Source of the DNA: Lingula anatina
Lineage: Eukaryota; Brachiopoda; Lingulata; Lingulida; Lingulidae
Reading direction: 5' to 3'
Assembly: GCF_001039355.2 (NCBI RefSeq)
Contig: NW_019774180.1
Coordinates: 586,696-650,695, forward strand
DNA length: 64,000 nucleotides
Of this stretch, positions 26,201 through 37,653 are shown piece after piece. How positions within the stretch are numbered: the first letter of the stretch is position 1; each line of letters begins with the position of its first letter. The notes below the pieces were generated by a model. It saw only the letters and a program-made list of their open reading frames with translations. It ran no database searches and was not told the DNA's origin. A program made the position numbers and the translations under genes.

Positions 26201-26818
26201 TCTGTTTAATTAATCAATAATTATAATCAATAATCAAATGAATTAATTTTTATTTGATTTAAGAATTGTTGCATTATTTCATATTAGAAAAAATTTCTAA
26301 CGTTAAAGAAGCAATGCTGGCGCTTAAAAATGTCCCAAATTCATATTTTCTGTCCACATATCCTGCAGAGCCACTTATCTCTCACAATTCAGACCTCAAA
26401 AACGAATAGAAAGACTCCTTTAATAAAAGCGTTTGATGTGGATATTTCCTTCCGAAATGTACGTGGCAGTCTAAACGTGTTGTCAGATTATTAGAACAGA
26501 ATTATCTTATTCTCGAGTAAATTCGACTTGGCGCGAAAATCCCGAAAAAGATATCACTAAAGAGTAGTTTACTGCAACGCGCAGCTCATCTCAGAAGTGA
26601 GTTCCCAGTGTGGTCTCAAACTCAGGGGAACAGTACCCGCCCGTACCCTCTACAAGGGTCACAAAATGATTTTCACTAGATATTTCTCACATACGTCTCT
26701 GGCTTAGGCATGAAACTCATTAAACATGGAACTCAGTCCAGTGAAGGATTTCAGAAGCTGTACAAATGAAGCATCCTGACGCAATCGAGGCGGGTAGATG
26801 AATGATTTTTACAACCTT

Positions 26819-26937
26819 TTGTTACGGCTGGCCTATGCGTCAATTACTACAGGTTTATTGTTGTTTTATTTATTTAATTAAGAGTGAAGAGTTTACAAAT
26901 TATTTGTTTTCGTTTGAATAGATGAATTAGAACATAA
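26819..26937 (+). repeat. Direct repeat, first copy (second at 27195-27308)
   Basis: Both copies share GTCAATTACTACAGGTTTA, AATTAAGAGTGAAGAG and GAATAGATGAATTAGAACA with a few substitutions and small indels. They are about 375 bases apart in the same orientation. It may be a local duplication or two members of one repeat. No coding potential is seen. Confidence 0.7.
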
Positions 26938-27329
26938 ATATATTTGTATACGGTTCACGGATGATTAAAATATTGTGGCTAGGAGGGTAGATGAGTGGTT
27001 TTTACAGGTGTGGTGTGAGTTACTGTTCATTTATACAGACGAAGTATTCTTATGTACGTTGAATGTTCTTATTCGTTCAGCCTAGAGTCGCCGTATAGCA
27101 AATGTTTACAGTGTATATTGACCAATTAATTTTTGTATGCCTTATTTTAGTTTTATGTTTACAATAAAAGTCACTGGGCTCTCGCACATTTTTGCTACGG
27201 ATGGCTTATGTGTCAATTACTACAGGTTTACAAGTTGTTTTATTTGATTAATTAAGAGTGAAGAGTTTACAAATTATTTAAGTTCGTTTGAATAGATGAA
27301 TTAGAACAAAACTATGGTCATGGCTACAG

Positions 27330-27460
27330 TCTACCAGGGCCGCAGTCATTATTGTGGACATTTTTTGCTGATACTGGCATCAGACCAAAATGACTGTCTA
27401 TATATCTAGACACCTATCTGTGTGAATATCTGTGAAAAATCTATCTGTCGCCCTGGTAGA
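27330..27460. mobile_element. Short inverted-repeat element
   Basis: TCTACCAGGGC (27330-27340) and GCCCTGGTAGA (27450-27460) are perfect inverted termini of a 131-base segment. No clear target duplication is seen. It is probably a small MITE just upstream of the RING gene promoter. Confidence 0.4.
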
Positions 27461-27766
27461 GGGTAGGTCATGGCCGTGTTTTAAAGAAATTGTTACAGTT
27501 ACTGAGCAGACTGAGCTTAGTCCACCATCAAAAGTAGATGTACAGTTGTAGTAGTGTCATATTTGAAGTGTATTTTTTACAATGACAGCATATTAGACCA
27601 TAAACAGCCCTGATACCTGGTGATCTGAAAAGAAAAAGGTAACTTAGTCACGCAACCATGTCAACGAAGAAAAGGTTGTAGGAAAACTGAGAGAAGCCTT
27701 GTGCATACAATCGGGAATTTCCATCTCCTAAAAATAAACAAAAAGACCCATACGCCATTGCGAGAC

Positions 27767-27775
27767 TATAAATAG
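27767..27775 (+). promoter_or_regulatory. TATA box of the RING-type gene
   Basis: TATAAATAG is a consensus TATA box 128 bases upstream of the ATG at 27903. It predicts transcription from about 27797 and a leader of about 105 bases. The position and sequence fit an RNA polymerase II core promoter well. Confidence 0.65.
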
Positions 27776-27902
27776 ACACCCCCCAGCAGTGCATACATAA
27801 AATTTTGCGTCGGCATATTTCCATTTGCAATCACTGCGTAGTCAGTGTTACCGAGAAAATTCAGGCATCTCATGCAAACCCCAGTTCAACTCAGCAGTCA
27901 AA

Positions 27903-29048
27903 ATGAACGCTGGGGGATATGATGAGGAGCTGATAGAGTTTATAAACCTCAGCACTACGGAGAAGGATGTACTAACCTGCAATGTGTGGTAGGACTGTAC
28001 AATAGACTGTTTATAAGTTCTTATTTAAAAGTATGACTTAATGTATTTTTATGTACCAGTACCTGTTTTGGATTTTTAAAAAATCCGAGGTCGCACATTA
28101 TACTGTGTAGAAGAGTTTTGAATGCACTTGAATAAAGTGCCAAAAACGCCCCTTTAAAAGCATATCAGTTATTTCTATAAAATAAGGAACCCAGTATAGC
28201 CATACTAAGACTGCTGATTAATATGGTTAGAGACAACTCAATAGTTAATCCTCTCCAGACAAGGATACCATGTGCAGCGCTTCCAAACACTTATAAAGTC
28301 TTGCTAGATAGTGTTTTGCGTTGCCGTTTCGACGAAAAGATGTTTTACTTTCATTTTCGACCTTCGTTCACGTGACTAACAAATATGGAATGCAGATCTG
28401 AAGCGAAGGTCTTTATAATTGGGTCATGCAATCTAGACTGCATTGTATAAAAAGACCCAATAAAAAGACCTAAATCATGTAAATAATTCGTAGCGCAAAA
28501 CAGATTTATTCGTTACCCTCCGATTTAGATTTTACCAAGTGCATTCTAAACTCTCTGAGGATGAGCATACCATCATGTTAGTGTTTTTAAAATAAATATT
28601 TTATATTCCCTCGTACTTTTATCTTAATGGTTGTCATATTTTCGATTCAGCTGGAATGTTGTTCGGAAAGCAGTTCGATGTGGAGAATGTGAGAAATATT
28701 TCTGTGGCGGTTGCATCCATAACTGGAACAAGGAGGGACGGAACAGTTGCCCAACTTGCCGAAAATCTATGACCAGGAACTTCGGACCTGACCTTGAAGT
28801 GGACGCTAGGCTAGAGAGAGAGGGTGTTAGGTGTAAGAAGTGCCCTTGGAACGGGCTGCTGGTCCAGTGGGGCGATCATCGGTGCTGTGAAGGACACAGG
28901 CCTCAATCTAGCAGGTGAGTGAAGAAAAAAATTGAAATAAAATATTCATATTATTATTAAAGTAGGCCTACTAGTTATTTATTTTATTAAAGGAAATATA
29001 AATATTAGCTTGCTTAGTAGGACATGTTGGTTTTACAATAGATGCACG

Positions 29049-29085
<37 letters not shown>

Positions 29086-31676
29086 AGAAGATATGCACTG
29101 AAGATGGTAAAATAATGATAAAGTATAAATAACTGGAATTATAAATGATTTACTTTTCTCAAGAGAACAATTCACAGTATACCTATATAAAGATTTAACA
29201 CATGCATTCATACATGAAATGGCCATCTCTGTCTCCCTCCTATCACACACACACGCGAGCGCGCACGCTGCTGACACGCACACACATCCCCCCCCACACA
29301 CACACAGTGTGAAAATCATCCACCATATGGTTTTACTGTCTAAGAACTGCCTTTTACATTATCTTAACACGCTTGATGATTGATGTATATATCACCTGAT
29401 GCATATTGTTTTAGTAATAACGTAGACGTGGTTGGAGAACTGTACGGAACGCTTTCCTCCGGGGACCAAGTGCTGAGTGAAGAAGAAGAAGAAATGATGA
29501 ACATTCTCCTAACAGCTGGCATCGTGACTGGAGAGTACGTTGAGAAGAAACAAGAAATTCACCTTCGTTTATAATATGATTTACTATTAGATAATGCGAA
29601 CTTATTTTAATAAATATCAGTTCATAAACACGTCCATCTATGCGCATGTAAAGTATTATCGCCAAATTTATCTTCTTGTGTGCCTTTGTAAATCACTCTC
29701 TCTGAACTATGCGCACCTGCATTTACCATTCAGTTTATGCACAAAAATATAAATAGGGATAAAATACTCAGCTGTTGATTAAGTGAAGGAATGAAAAGAA
29801 AACACTCAATGTAGAAGAAGAAAAATACTAAACTAGTGACCTAATGACGATAAGGAAAATGAACTCCCCTCCCTTCCCCCACATTACCAAACCTCGGTTG
29901 CCATCTTGAACAGTTTTTTTCTATCTGACCCGCAACCAGTGTGTGTATGGTTAAGTTTACTACGCTTGATTAAGGCTTTTAAGGTGATATTCATTTACTC
30001 ATCAACTTTTACAGTGATCTTCATTCTCCGAATGGTCAGCGTCGACCTGTGCCCGAGTTGCGGGAAATTCTTCAGGCCGCAATGAGGCGCCGTTACAGAC
30101 ATCTTCCGCCCCTCCTACACCGTCCGGGATTACGACGTTTAATACTGCTTTCCACCAGACCACACAATCGGAGGTCGTTACATAAAATATTATTATCCGT
30201 CTTTGCCAAAGTTAAATAAAGTCATTTTTACTTTAATGCTTTTCAAACCATTCGGCATCGTGAAAATAAACTGGTTTAGATGTCCCTCACTAATTATAAC
30301 AGTAGAAAAAAGTAGGTTTGCTGCCAGCACCAATGATGAAAATTGGTGCAAAAAATCACCAAGATTTTTTTTAATTGCCTAGACTTAATTTTGATATATT
30401 CTCTTAAAGAGCCCCTTTCCCGGAACAAGGTCCCTCAAATGGAGGGGCACATGGTGATTCCTTGACAACGGAAGAATCCGAGATTCTTGATGCTCTTCTT
30501 ACGTCCGGAGTACTTACGTCCGAGTAAGGTTCCATAGTTGAGAAAGAGGGTGGCATTTTGTTGATTTGTTTTTATGATAAAAATATCGGAAAGCCAGACA
30601 ATATCTTCATCATAATTTCATAATCCTTCCAAGCTTTCATTCCGAATAAATCAACATACTGATGGTCACTTAAAGATAAAACAAAACAACAAATTGGGGA
30701 CATTTTAGTTGTCTACTAGAAATAAAATGTTGAGAGTGATTTTGGGTTAATGTAGTACACGTACATACCTTACTGATCGAAATTGCTTCATTCAGGGACC
30801 TTGCCGTAGCTGAGAGTCAGAACATATCTAGGAAGCAGTTGCTTAGAAGGTTTATCAAGGAACAACAACAAGCCTATACATGTGCCACGCCCCACAGAGA
30901 AAGGTGCTTTAACACGTACTGGATGTTTCTTGTAACCTTTGGTCTATGTGGTCATTATAAGAAGGATAAGGGAACCGTGCTGTACTTTTAGCCTTATCTT
31001 GAAAATAGTTTTTTCTTTTGTCATTATCTATTGATACAGGAATACTTAAATATTATATATTCTCCATTCAAGTATAACCGAGATATATACAAAACACAGC
31101 AAACCATAAATATTAATTTACTGTATTGAGAGCTATTCATGAAAAAGAAAAATATCACGATGCCTAACACTTATCAAGGTATAAGTCGGTATCTGTATTT
31201 ATTACAATAGTCACTGAAGCTTGAAACAAATGGGAGTTTTTGTGCAATAACAGAATACCTGACAAAATAAATCAATAATAAAAAATACGAACTAAGTAGA
31301 TGAAAAATATAAAAACGATCATACCAGCAATCTTACTTTTTCCAGACGGCGCCATAGACACCCCCTGCTTTTAATTTTCGGTCCCGGTGCAGCGCATGCT
31401 GGTTTACGTAGACAGTTTGTTCCTACAGATAATTTGGATGATGAAGTTGCCCCACACCATTTCGTCCGTCTTACTGGCCACCGCTTCCCCGATGAACTAG
31501 TGGCTCCCCATCATCACCATACTGACCACGAATTTCCGTTAAATGGGGCTAGTAGTGCTTTGCTCGGATTGAACGGGAATCAGCGTGGCCATGTCGGTTT
31601 GGATATGAATAACACTGAGGAAGAGTCAGAAGAATCGGATCCAGCATTGCCTGCTGATGGCTGCTCCATTACATGA
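27903..31676 (+). CDS. RING-type zinc-finger protein, 393 residues, seven exons
   Basis: The exons are 27903-27988, 28651-28914, 29415-29534, 30015-30173, 30410-30523, 30796-30903 and 31346-31676. All six introns are phase 2. Residues 26-65 form a RING-like domain with eight cysteines (C26, C29, C39, C42, C47, C50, C62, C65) and no histidine ligand, a C4C4 pattern. Residues 90-111 have C-x2-C-x11-H-x-C, like a TRAF-type finger. Exons 3 and 5 encode related acidic modules (GDQVLSEEEEEMMNILLTAG and GDSLTTEESEILDALLTSG), each followed by an arginine-rich segment. The His-rich C-terminus is probably disordered. E3 ubiquitin ligase activity is plausible from the RING; the substrate is unknown. The RING is split by intron 1, and the reading restores CNVCWNVV across it. 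I do not recognise an orthologue. Confidence 0.82.
29041..29083. repeat. (CA)n microsatellite in RING gene intron 2
   Basis: A run of CA dinucleotides starts with CACGCACG and ends in GAGAGA. A second, interrupted CA-rich tract lies at about 29246-29307. Cysteine- and valine-rich reading frames on the minus strand here are artefacts of these repeats. Confidence 0.9.
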
Positions 31677-32569
31677 ATGGCACGGGAAATTACTTGACAG
31701 CCCGACTCGAAGGAAAGACGTACTTTGATTGTGTAATTTATGTTGCACCGGGGCTTGTGTATGTACATGTTCTAAATAAGTATGTTATGTGATATGTTAC
31801 TAAAAAGTTTGTCTAATTAAGTTGAGGGCAAGCACAAATGAAGTCCTGTCACAAATTTGAAAATTTGTATATTATATATAGGCTATTTATTAAGTCTCAA
31901 GTTAACTGTTTTTTTTTCATTAGCATGTAGGATAGGCATTTCAGATCTACTGTATGAAAATATTTATGTTGCAATCATGGTGACAGGATAATCAATTGAA
32001 TCTGAACATTTTCCTTGAAATTTTATTTAAAATAGTTTGATCTCAGAAGTATATTTATGAACAAACATTACAAGGTTTTTTTAATGTTCTAATCGAAATT
32101 GTATAGCTAAAAAGTACACGAAAAGCGTTCTTGAAAATCCCTATATTTTTCCTCTGGCGGAAGAAAAACGAAATATGATTTATAAAGAAGTTTTAATTAA
32201 AATATCCTCATTACAAGCTGTGTTTCATTTCCTATCAAAGCAAGTTCTAAGCGTTCCTGATCAGTGATAAATGTTACTGTTTTACATTTCAAATAGATAG
32301 TTGTATTTGTTGTATAGCTTAAATGCCCATATGCATCTATGTATGTTCCAATACGTAAAACAATGAAGTGAAAATTAGATCAAATGAAATTTCTTTGCAT
32401 TAAATTTTTCAAAATGGAAAGGCCCATTGGGTTTATGTGTGGCACGTGGTACAAGTTTATAGTTGAACTCGGGAAAAGCTTTTTTATGTTCTAAAATCGC
32501 CCGCGTAACTGTAGATTTGACATTCCCTTGGGGTAGTAGGCCTAAAGATATGTAAATCTATCAAAATAA
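31677..32569. other. 3' flank of the RING gene
   Basis: No gene is visible. This probably holds the 3' UTR of the RING gene. The only clear AATAAA is near 32564, at the edge of the LINE, so the polyadenylation site is uncertain. Confidence 0.5.
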
Positions 32570-34112
32570 AGAGGTCAACAAATACATGTATCTAGAGGTC
32601 AACAAATACATGTATCTAGGTCTCCTTCTAAATCGATCAGGAAGCTTTACAGAAACCAAAAATAATCTCCTACAACGTGCTACAAAGGCATTCTTCAGTC
32701 TGTCCAAGTCTCTTCCACTTCAGAGTAATGTTAACACATCCTTAAAAGAGAAATTATTTGATACCCTCATTTCCCCAATCCTTACATATTGCTCAGAGAT
32801 ATGGGGCTACTCGGTGTCAACGGATAACTGCCCTACAGAAAAGTTGCACTTAAAATTTTGCAAACAAATCCTTGGCCTCCATCAAAACGTATCAAACTAT
32901 GGTGTATACACTGAACTTGGCCGCCTTCCCCTCTATGCAAAAATACAGTTTGCATCTGTCAAACTATGGTGTAAAATTATTCAAATGTCTGATGCTACAC
33001 TAATGAAACAAGCATACATACAAGAGATAAATAGTTACAAGTTGCTGACACCCTATGTCCCACCCGCAGTCCACACACTCAGACCAGCTTGTATGTCATG
33101 GTCTGAGGGTATCCGAAAAATCCTTTTCACATTTGGCCTTGGTGATGTGTGGCTTAGCCAGTCACCTCCAAAAAACTTCACCACAATTTTCAAACAAAGA
33201 CAAACTGACCACTTTACCAAAATATGCAATAGCAAACTTCAAGCCAACAGTAAATTATCTCTCTTCCGTATACTTAACCAAAAGTGTGAAAGGGCAACTT
33301 ATTTTGATAAAATAACAAATTTCGACACCTTGTCAACCCTTGCTAAACTACGTCTTAGTGACCATAAACTCCACATCGAAACTGGGCGGCACACCAGGCC
33401 AAAAACTGAAAGGTGCGACAGAATCTGTCACCTGTGCACACAAGGGGTAATTGAGGATGAATACCATTTTATATTCCAATGCCCAATGTACAAAACAGAC
33501 CGAGTCACCTTTTTCAGTAAAACCTCATTCCTAAAAGCTGATTCAAGGTCACCAGACAGTCAATTATGCCATGTATTTAACAGTGCCAACAAAGATACTT
33601 TAGTGTCCCTCTCCAACTTTATAATCAAATCATTCAAGAAAAGAAGTGAAGTGGTTGCTCTGCTTGGTAACTCTTAGCATATCCCTTAAAATGTCAGTGT
33701 ATGGTCCCACTGTTGTGAGAAGTGACTCGGCAGTGGGACTGAACATGGCACAATATTTATATCTGTGTAACTTATTTACTTATATGTCTTATGTAATTGT
33801 CATTAATCGTAATTATCAATGTCATCAAACAGCCATGTAAACAGCTATGTAACGGTGGTTTTAAGTTCTTTAAAAACATATTCTTTTTGTGTAACATGTT
33901 TATAGTATGTTTATGGTAAATTTATAATCACACCAAGGTTTATCTCAATGCTTAGATAGAATATTTTATGAGTAATTTTACTAGTACTTATCTTCATTAT
34001 ATAAAGATGGTAATACACTAACTGTATTGTATCATCATTTGTATATCATATTGAACAAGGTCATGACAATCTATGTACCAGTACAGAAATAAATTGAATT
34101 GAATTGAATATC
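32570..34112 (+). mobile_element. 5'-truncated non-LTR retrotransposon (LINE)
   Basis: The segment holds the C-terminal part of a LINE reverse-transcriptase ORF, a 3' UTR of about 430 bases and a tail of ATTGA repeats at about 34089-34110. The 5' end falls inside the RT region and begins with a 24-base direct duplication (32570-32593 and 32594-32617). Such truncation is typical of incomplete target-primed reverse transcription. The tail of short tandem repeats rather than poly(A) fits the CR1/L2-type group. The element ends about 270 bases upstream of the SRSF1 copy A start codon. Confidence 0.82.
32586..33677 (+). CDS. LINE ORF2 C-terminal fragment
   Basis: There are 363 codons with no internal stop. 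Residues from about 10 (YMYLGLLLNRSGSFTETKNN, then ATKAFFSL) match the segment just after the reverse-transcriptase catalytic core of LINEs. Then come the thumb-like region (LFDTLISPILTYCSEIWGY) and a C-terminal CDRICHLCTQ...EDEYHFIFQCP motif typical of LINE ORF2 ends. The endonuclease and the catalytic YADD-type site are missing, so it cannot move by itself. The open frame implies a fairly recent insertion. Confidence 0.85.
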   Translation: MYLEVNKYMYLGLLLNRSGSFTETKNNLLQRATKAFFSLSKSLPLQSNVNTSLKEKLFDTLISPILTYCSEIWGYSVSTDNCPTEKLHLKFCKQILGLHQNVSNYGVYTELGRLPLYAKIQFASVKLWCKIIQMSDATLMKQAYIQEINSYKLLTPYVPPAVHTLRPACMSWSEGIRKILFTFGLGDVWLSQSPPKNFTTIFKQRQTDHFTKICNSKLQANSKLSLFRILNQKCERATYFDKITNFDTLSTLAKLRLSDHKLHIETGRHTRPKTERCDRICHLCTQGVIEDEYHFIFQCPMYKTDRVTFFSKTSFLKADSRSPDSQLCHVFNSANKDTLVSLSNFIIKSFKKRSEVVALLGNS

Positions 34113-34384
34113 AAAATAAATAATAATAACAAGTTAACAAATCTAGGAAGTTTAGCTCATTAAACGTCATATGTAAAATAATAATGATAAATTTCCTCTA
34201 CTGACCCAGTTTATCAAGTATTCGGTCGAAAAACCAACTTATCTGGTCCAACTAATGAAATTGTGTTAGTTGCGTAAGTATTTTTCACTCATCTATGCGC
34301 AAGGATACATACGAACTACATCTTGTCAACGGGAACAATCCAAGCGTCCTACTCGATTCGTACACAGATTCCAAGGATTCAGAC

Positions 34385-36444
34385 ATGGCGTGCGTATTTC
34401 TTTTATCAATTCTTCCTTATTAAATCAATCATGTACGTCACTTAGACCTTAGTTTTGTCTAGTTCAGTTGTTTGATTTTTAAATGCATGTCGCAAATTAA
34501 TTGATGTTTAAGTTGATGTGCTTGTAATATGTACCGCCATCTTGATAAATTTGTTTTAACTTCAAAGTGCAAGGAATATCTCAACAAGCGGCGTTTGTAA
34601 AATTTCGAAATAAAGCCAAAGCAAATTTGCAAATATTTGGAGGCGATACTTAGTTAGCAGTAATTGAATAAATGACATATCTGGTTTCAGGAACAATGAA
34701 TGCAGAATTTACGTGGGAAACCTTCCCCCAGACATCAGAACAAAGGACATTGAAGATTTATTCTATAAGTTTGGTCGCATAACCTTCATCGATCTGAAAA
34801 ATAGGAGAGGTCCACCATTTGCTTTTGTAGAGTTTGACGATCCAAGGTAATGTCTTAGAATTTTATAAATGGAACTGGTCTTGGTGTGACTCAGCACCGA
34901 ATGGCTATCGGCCCACATCATATTATTTTACCTATCTTAGCATCAAACTATCATCTGTGCCCATTGTAAACCCCTTACAGATGCAGTACAGTGCTAGTAT
35001 CAGATCTACTATTTACGTAAAAATTGAACAAATTGGTTCTGCTTCAAAGTCATTTTTATGCACACAAGTAATGTCCTACATATATTTTCAGCAATAGGTC
35101 TGTATTTTAACTCCTTCGCTACTCATTGTAAGCTTATAACACCCCTCCACTTAATAATACTTTCTTGTTAAGTAGATTCCATCAGTGAAAATATTTTTAT
35201 TAATATTCCAGGGATGCTGGGGATGCAGTGCATGCACGTGACGGCTATGACTATGATGGCTATAGACTGAGAGTAGAATTTCCAAGGGGATCTGGACCTG
35301 GTGGCCCTCGTGGAGGTGGAGGCGGTGGACGTGGTGCAAGGCGAGGAGGACCCCCTTCAAGAAGATCAGATTACAGAGTTTTGGTGTCAGGTATACAATG
35401 GTATTATCAAATTATCCTAGGAGGAGGCTCTTCCGGATGAGAATGAAGGACAAGGACCACTTTTACATAACTCAGGATACTGTGTAAAAGATGGTTTTTG
35501 CAAAACCAGCAGTAGAGGAAGACAACATCTCTCTATTTTGAATAGGTTTGAGTGTGTGAAATGAGGTAATTTCTGTGGGTAAAAATAGTCAATTAGGTAG
35601 CAAAGAAATATTTTATTTTTGAAGTTTTTTCAGTCCTTTGCCATTTAGGTATATTATTTGCTATATACCAATCTCTGTTCCCTCACAAGGATTGCCCTCT
35701 ACTGGAAGCTGGCAGGATCTGAAGGACCACATGCGTGAGGCTGGAGATGTTTGCTATGCAGATGTTTTCAAAGATGGGACAGGGGTGGTGGAGTTCCTCA
35801 GATATGAAGACATGAAATATGCTGTGAGGAAATTGGATGACTCTAAGTTCAGGTCACATGAGGTGAGAAGATTCTGTAATAAGTGTTAATATTGGAGGTA
35901 TGCAATATCTGGTGAGAGAGACTGTTGACAAAATTTACAAAATACAAAGTGTAAGTGATCTTGTGAAAAGATTCTTCATCAGATGTGAAAGTGGATACCT
36001 TGTATAGTGAGGGGCAATTACTTACAGCAAAGATATTGTAAATAAAAATAACATTGTACATCCTGATAACTGAATTGCAGCACAGATCAGTTTTTGCCAT
36101 GGAATTTCAAATATAAGACCTCTCTATTAGTGTTATAGTGGCACAAGGTTAAGTACAGGATAGTCTGGATTATTAAACAGCTAAATAAGGTTTTGTGTAA
36201 TGTTTGTCTCTTGTTTGCAGTTTTATTTACATAAAAAGGGAAAACCTAATATTTCCAGGGAGATACAAGCTACATCAGAGCAAAAGAAGACTCCAGTGGT
36301 AGGAGAGATGGTGGAGGTGGCCATATGGGAGATGGCATGGGACGAGGTGGTAGAGATCGCTCAAGAAGTCGTAGTTTTTCACCACCAAGACGCAGTAGAG
36401 GGTCACCAAGCTATTCACCGATGAGAAGAGCTTCTCCATACTGA
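34385..36444 (+). CDS. SRSF1: Serine/arginine-rich splicing factor 1-like protein, copy A
   Basis: This is a nuclear SR protein that selects splice sites by binding exonic enhancers. The exons are ..34385-34389, 34691-34846, 35212-35390, 35690-35862 and 36259-36444, giving 232 residues (human SRSF1 has 248). RRM1 starts [15 protein letters not shown], with RNP1-like [10 protein letters not shown] glycine/arginine hinge covers about residues 76-100. The pseudo-RRM carries the SWQDLKD signature at residues 120-126. The short RS tail ([19 protein letters not shown]) ends SPMRRASPY. The start ATGGC, split by an intron, is inferred from copy B, where ATGGG joins the same exon in the same phase. 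Its donor, GTGCGT, is less ideal. Fewer RS repeats than in vertebrates may weaken nuclear retention. Confidence 0.9.
35420..35530 (+). promoter_or_regulatory. Conserved intronic block in SRSF1 copy A intron 3
   Basis: The start (GGAGGAGGCTC), middle (TTTTACATAACTCAGGATAC) and end (CCAGCAGTAGAGGAAGACAA) recur in the matching intron of copy B (42779-42901), although the rest of the introns has diverged. The block is rich in GGA, the core bound by the SRSF1 pseudo-RRM. It is probably a splicing control element or part of an alternative exon. Confidence 0.55.
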
Positions 36445-36928
36445 GTTATGCGGTTTAATTTTCACAGCAGCATCTTTTGAGTGCTTTGACTGTTGTCACA
36501 TTTATAAAGACTTATAAAGATTTCTCAAGTAAAGTGGACCAAAGGTTTTCAATGTAGACTTTCAAGTGGTTAAAGAAAGTGATTTTTCTCATAATTATAA
36601 ATAGATTGATTTTTAATTGTCTGCTGAATGACATTTTTAACATGATATTTTTATTTCTTAGAGACTGCATTTGAAGAGGTATAAGGTGTCATAAAATTTC
36701 AGAAAAAAAATGTTTGAAATATTTGCATAGACATTTGAAGATGCTTCATTGCATGGTTTCCATTGCAGTTTGAAGATTTGGTCTGTGAGTTTATGTCCTC
36801 TACTTACGTCTCCCTAGAATGAATGTAGTGTGAATGGTTGGTTGAGATTCTTGCACATATTATCCTCATTGCTAAAACAATATATATTTCACAAGCTAAT
36901 TCACAATTTTATTTCTATTTGATATAAG

Positions 36929-37068
36929 GTGCTTGGGAGTCTCCTGCCATTCTTTTACTGGATGCGGAAATACAGGGATCATATTAGTATATAGGATAGG
37001 AGGATTTAAACATAGGAGGAAACCTCAGGATCCACTAGGATCACTGGATTGTTTGGGAGATAGGGATA
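36929..37068 (+). promoter_or_regulatory. GGA-rich conserved block in SRSF1 copy A 3' UTR
   Basis: The block has about 13 GGA trinucleotides in 140 bases, including TAGGATAGGAGGATTT and CATAGGAGGAAACC. It is virtually identical to 41428-41564 in copy B. GGA is the SRSF1 binding core, and mammalian SRSF1 controls its own level through its 3' UTR, so an autoregulatory site is the likely role. Confidence 0.55.
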
Positions 37069-37653
37069 AGTTTGATGTTCGTATAAATATAAATTTGCAT
37101 CTCTCAAAAATTAAAACTGTTTATTTTGGAAACTAAATTGCCTAAAATTTTCTTGAGTTAATGAAAAATATTTAAGTTAATACAATTTCATTCCATAAAA
37201 AAATAAAGCTTATAAAAAATGAATGCCCCTAAACATCACAAAAGCAAAAGAGGAAGTGGATCATATTTGGAAAAGGCAAAAAATCGGATGGAGCAGTTTC
37301 CTCTATGACGGAACAAGTCTCACAAACTAAAACTTAAGTCCTTTGGAATGAAGATACTTATTACTGGAGGTCTTGTCTAGGAGAAATCTTGGAATTCCAA
37401 AAACTAATATTAGGAATAGGAAAAGATCTTGACTCTGCATATGGATTGGTAATATTATAACATGGAAGGAGACCTTTAACATAGTTCTTGCACTTTCATT
37501 AGGATAAGGAAACATTTTTGGGAAGGAAATTGCGAGGGAAATGTGGAAGACCTCATTAGGAAAGGAAAATGGGCTCATAAAGGAAATGATGGTATAGTAT
37601 TGAAATTGGTTACATGTTGGGTTTTATATCTACAATTGCCCCTTCTTTTACAG

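Larger units (their letters stand above)
23228..27766. other. Intergenic interval
   Basis: No gene is supportable. AATAAA motifs near 23912 and 24156 could serve the upstream gene. Two direct repeats of about 115 bases lie at 26819-26937 and 27195-27308. A short inverted repeat lies at 27330-27460. Minus-strand frames such as 25691-25975 have no recognisable domain. Confidence 0.6.

Noticed and set aside
29014-29319. Cysteine/valine-rich reading frame
   Set aside because: It is translation of CA microsatellites within an intron.
36933-37136. Conserved small reading frame shared with 41362-41559
   Set aside because: It lies in the 3' UTR of both SRSF1 copies. The whole region is conserved at the nucleotide level, so the frame is probably incidental.
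37327-37578. Minus-strand frame in the SRSF1 copy A 3' UTR
   Set aside because: It is antisense to a conserved UTR, has no start context or family match, and is not preserved as a frame in copy B.
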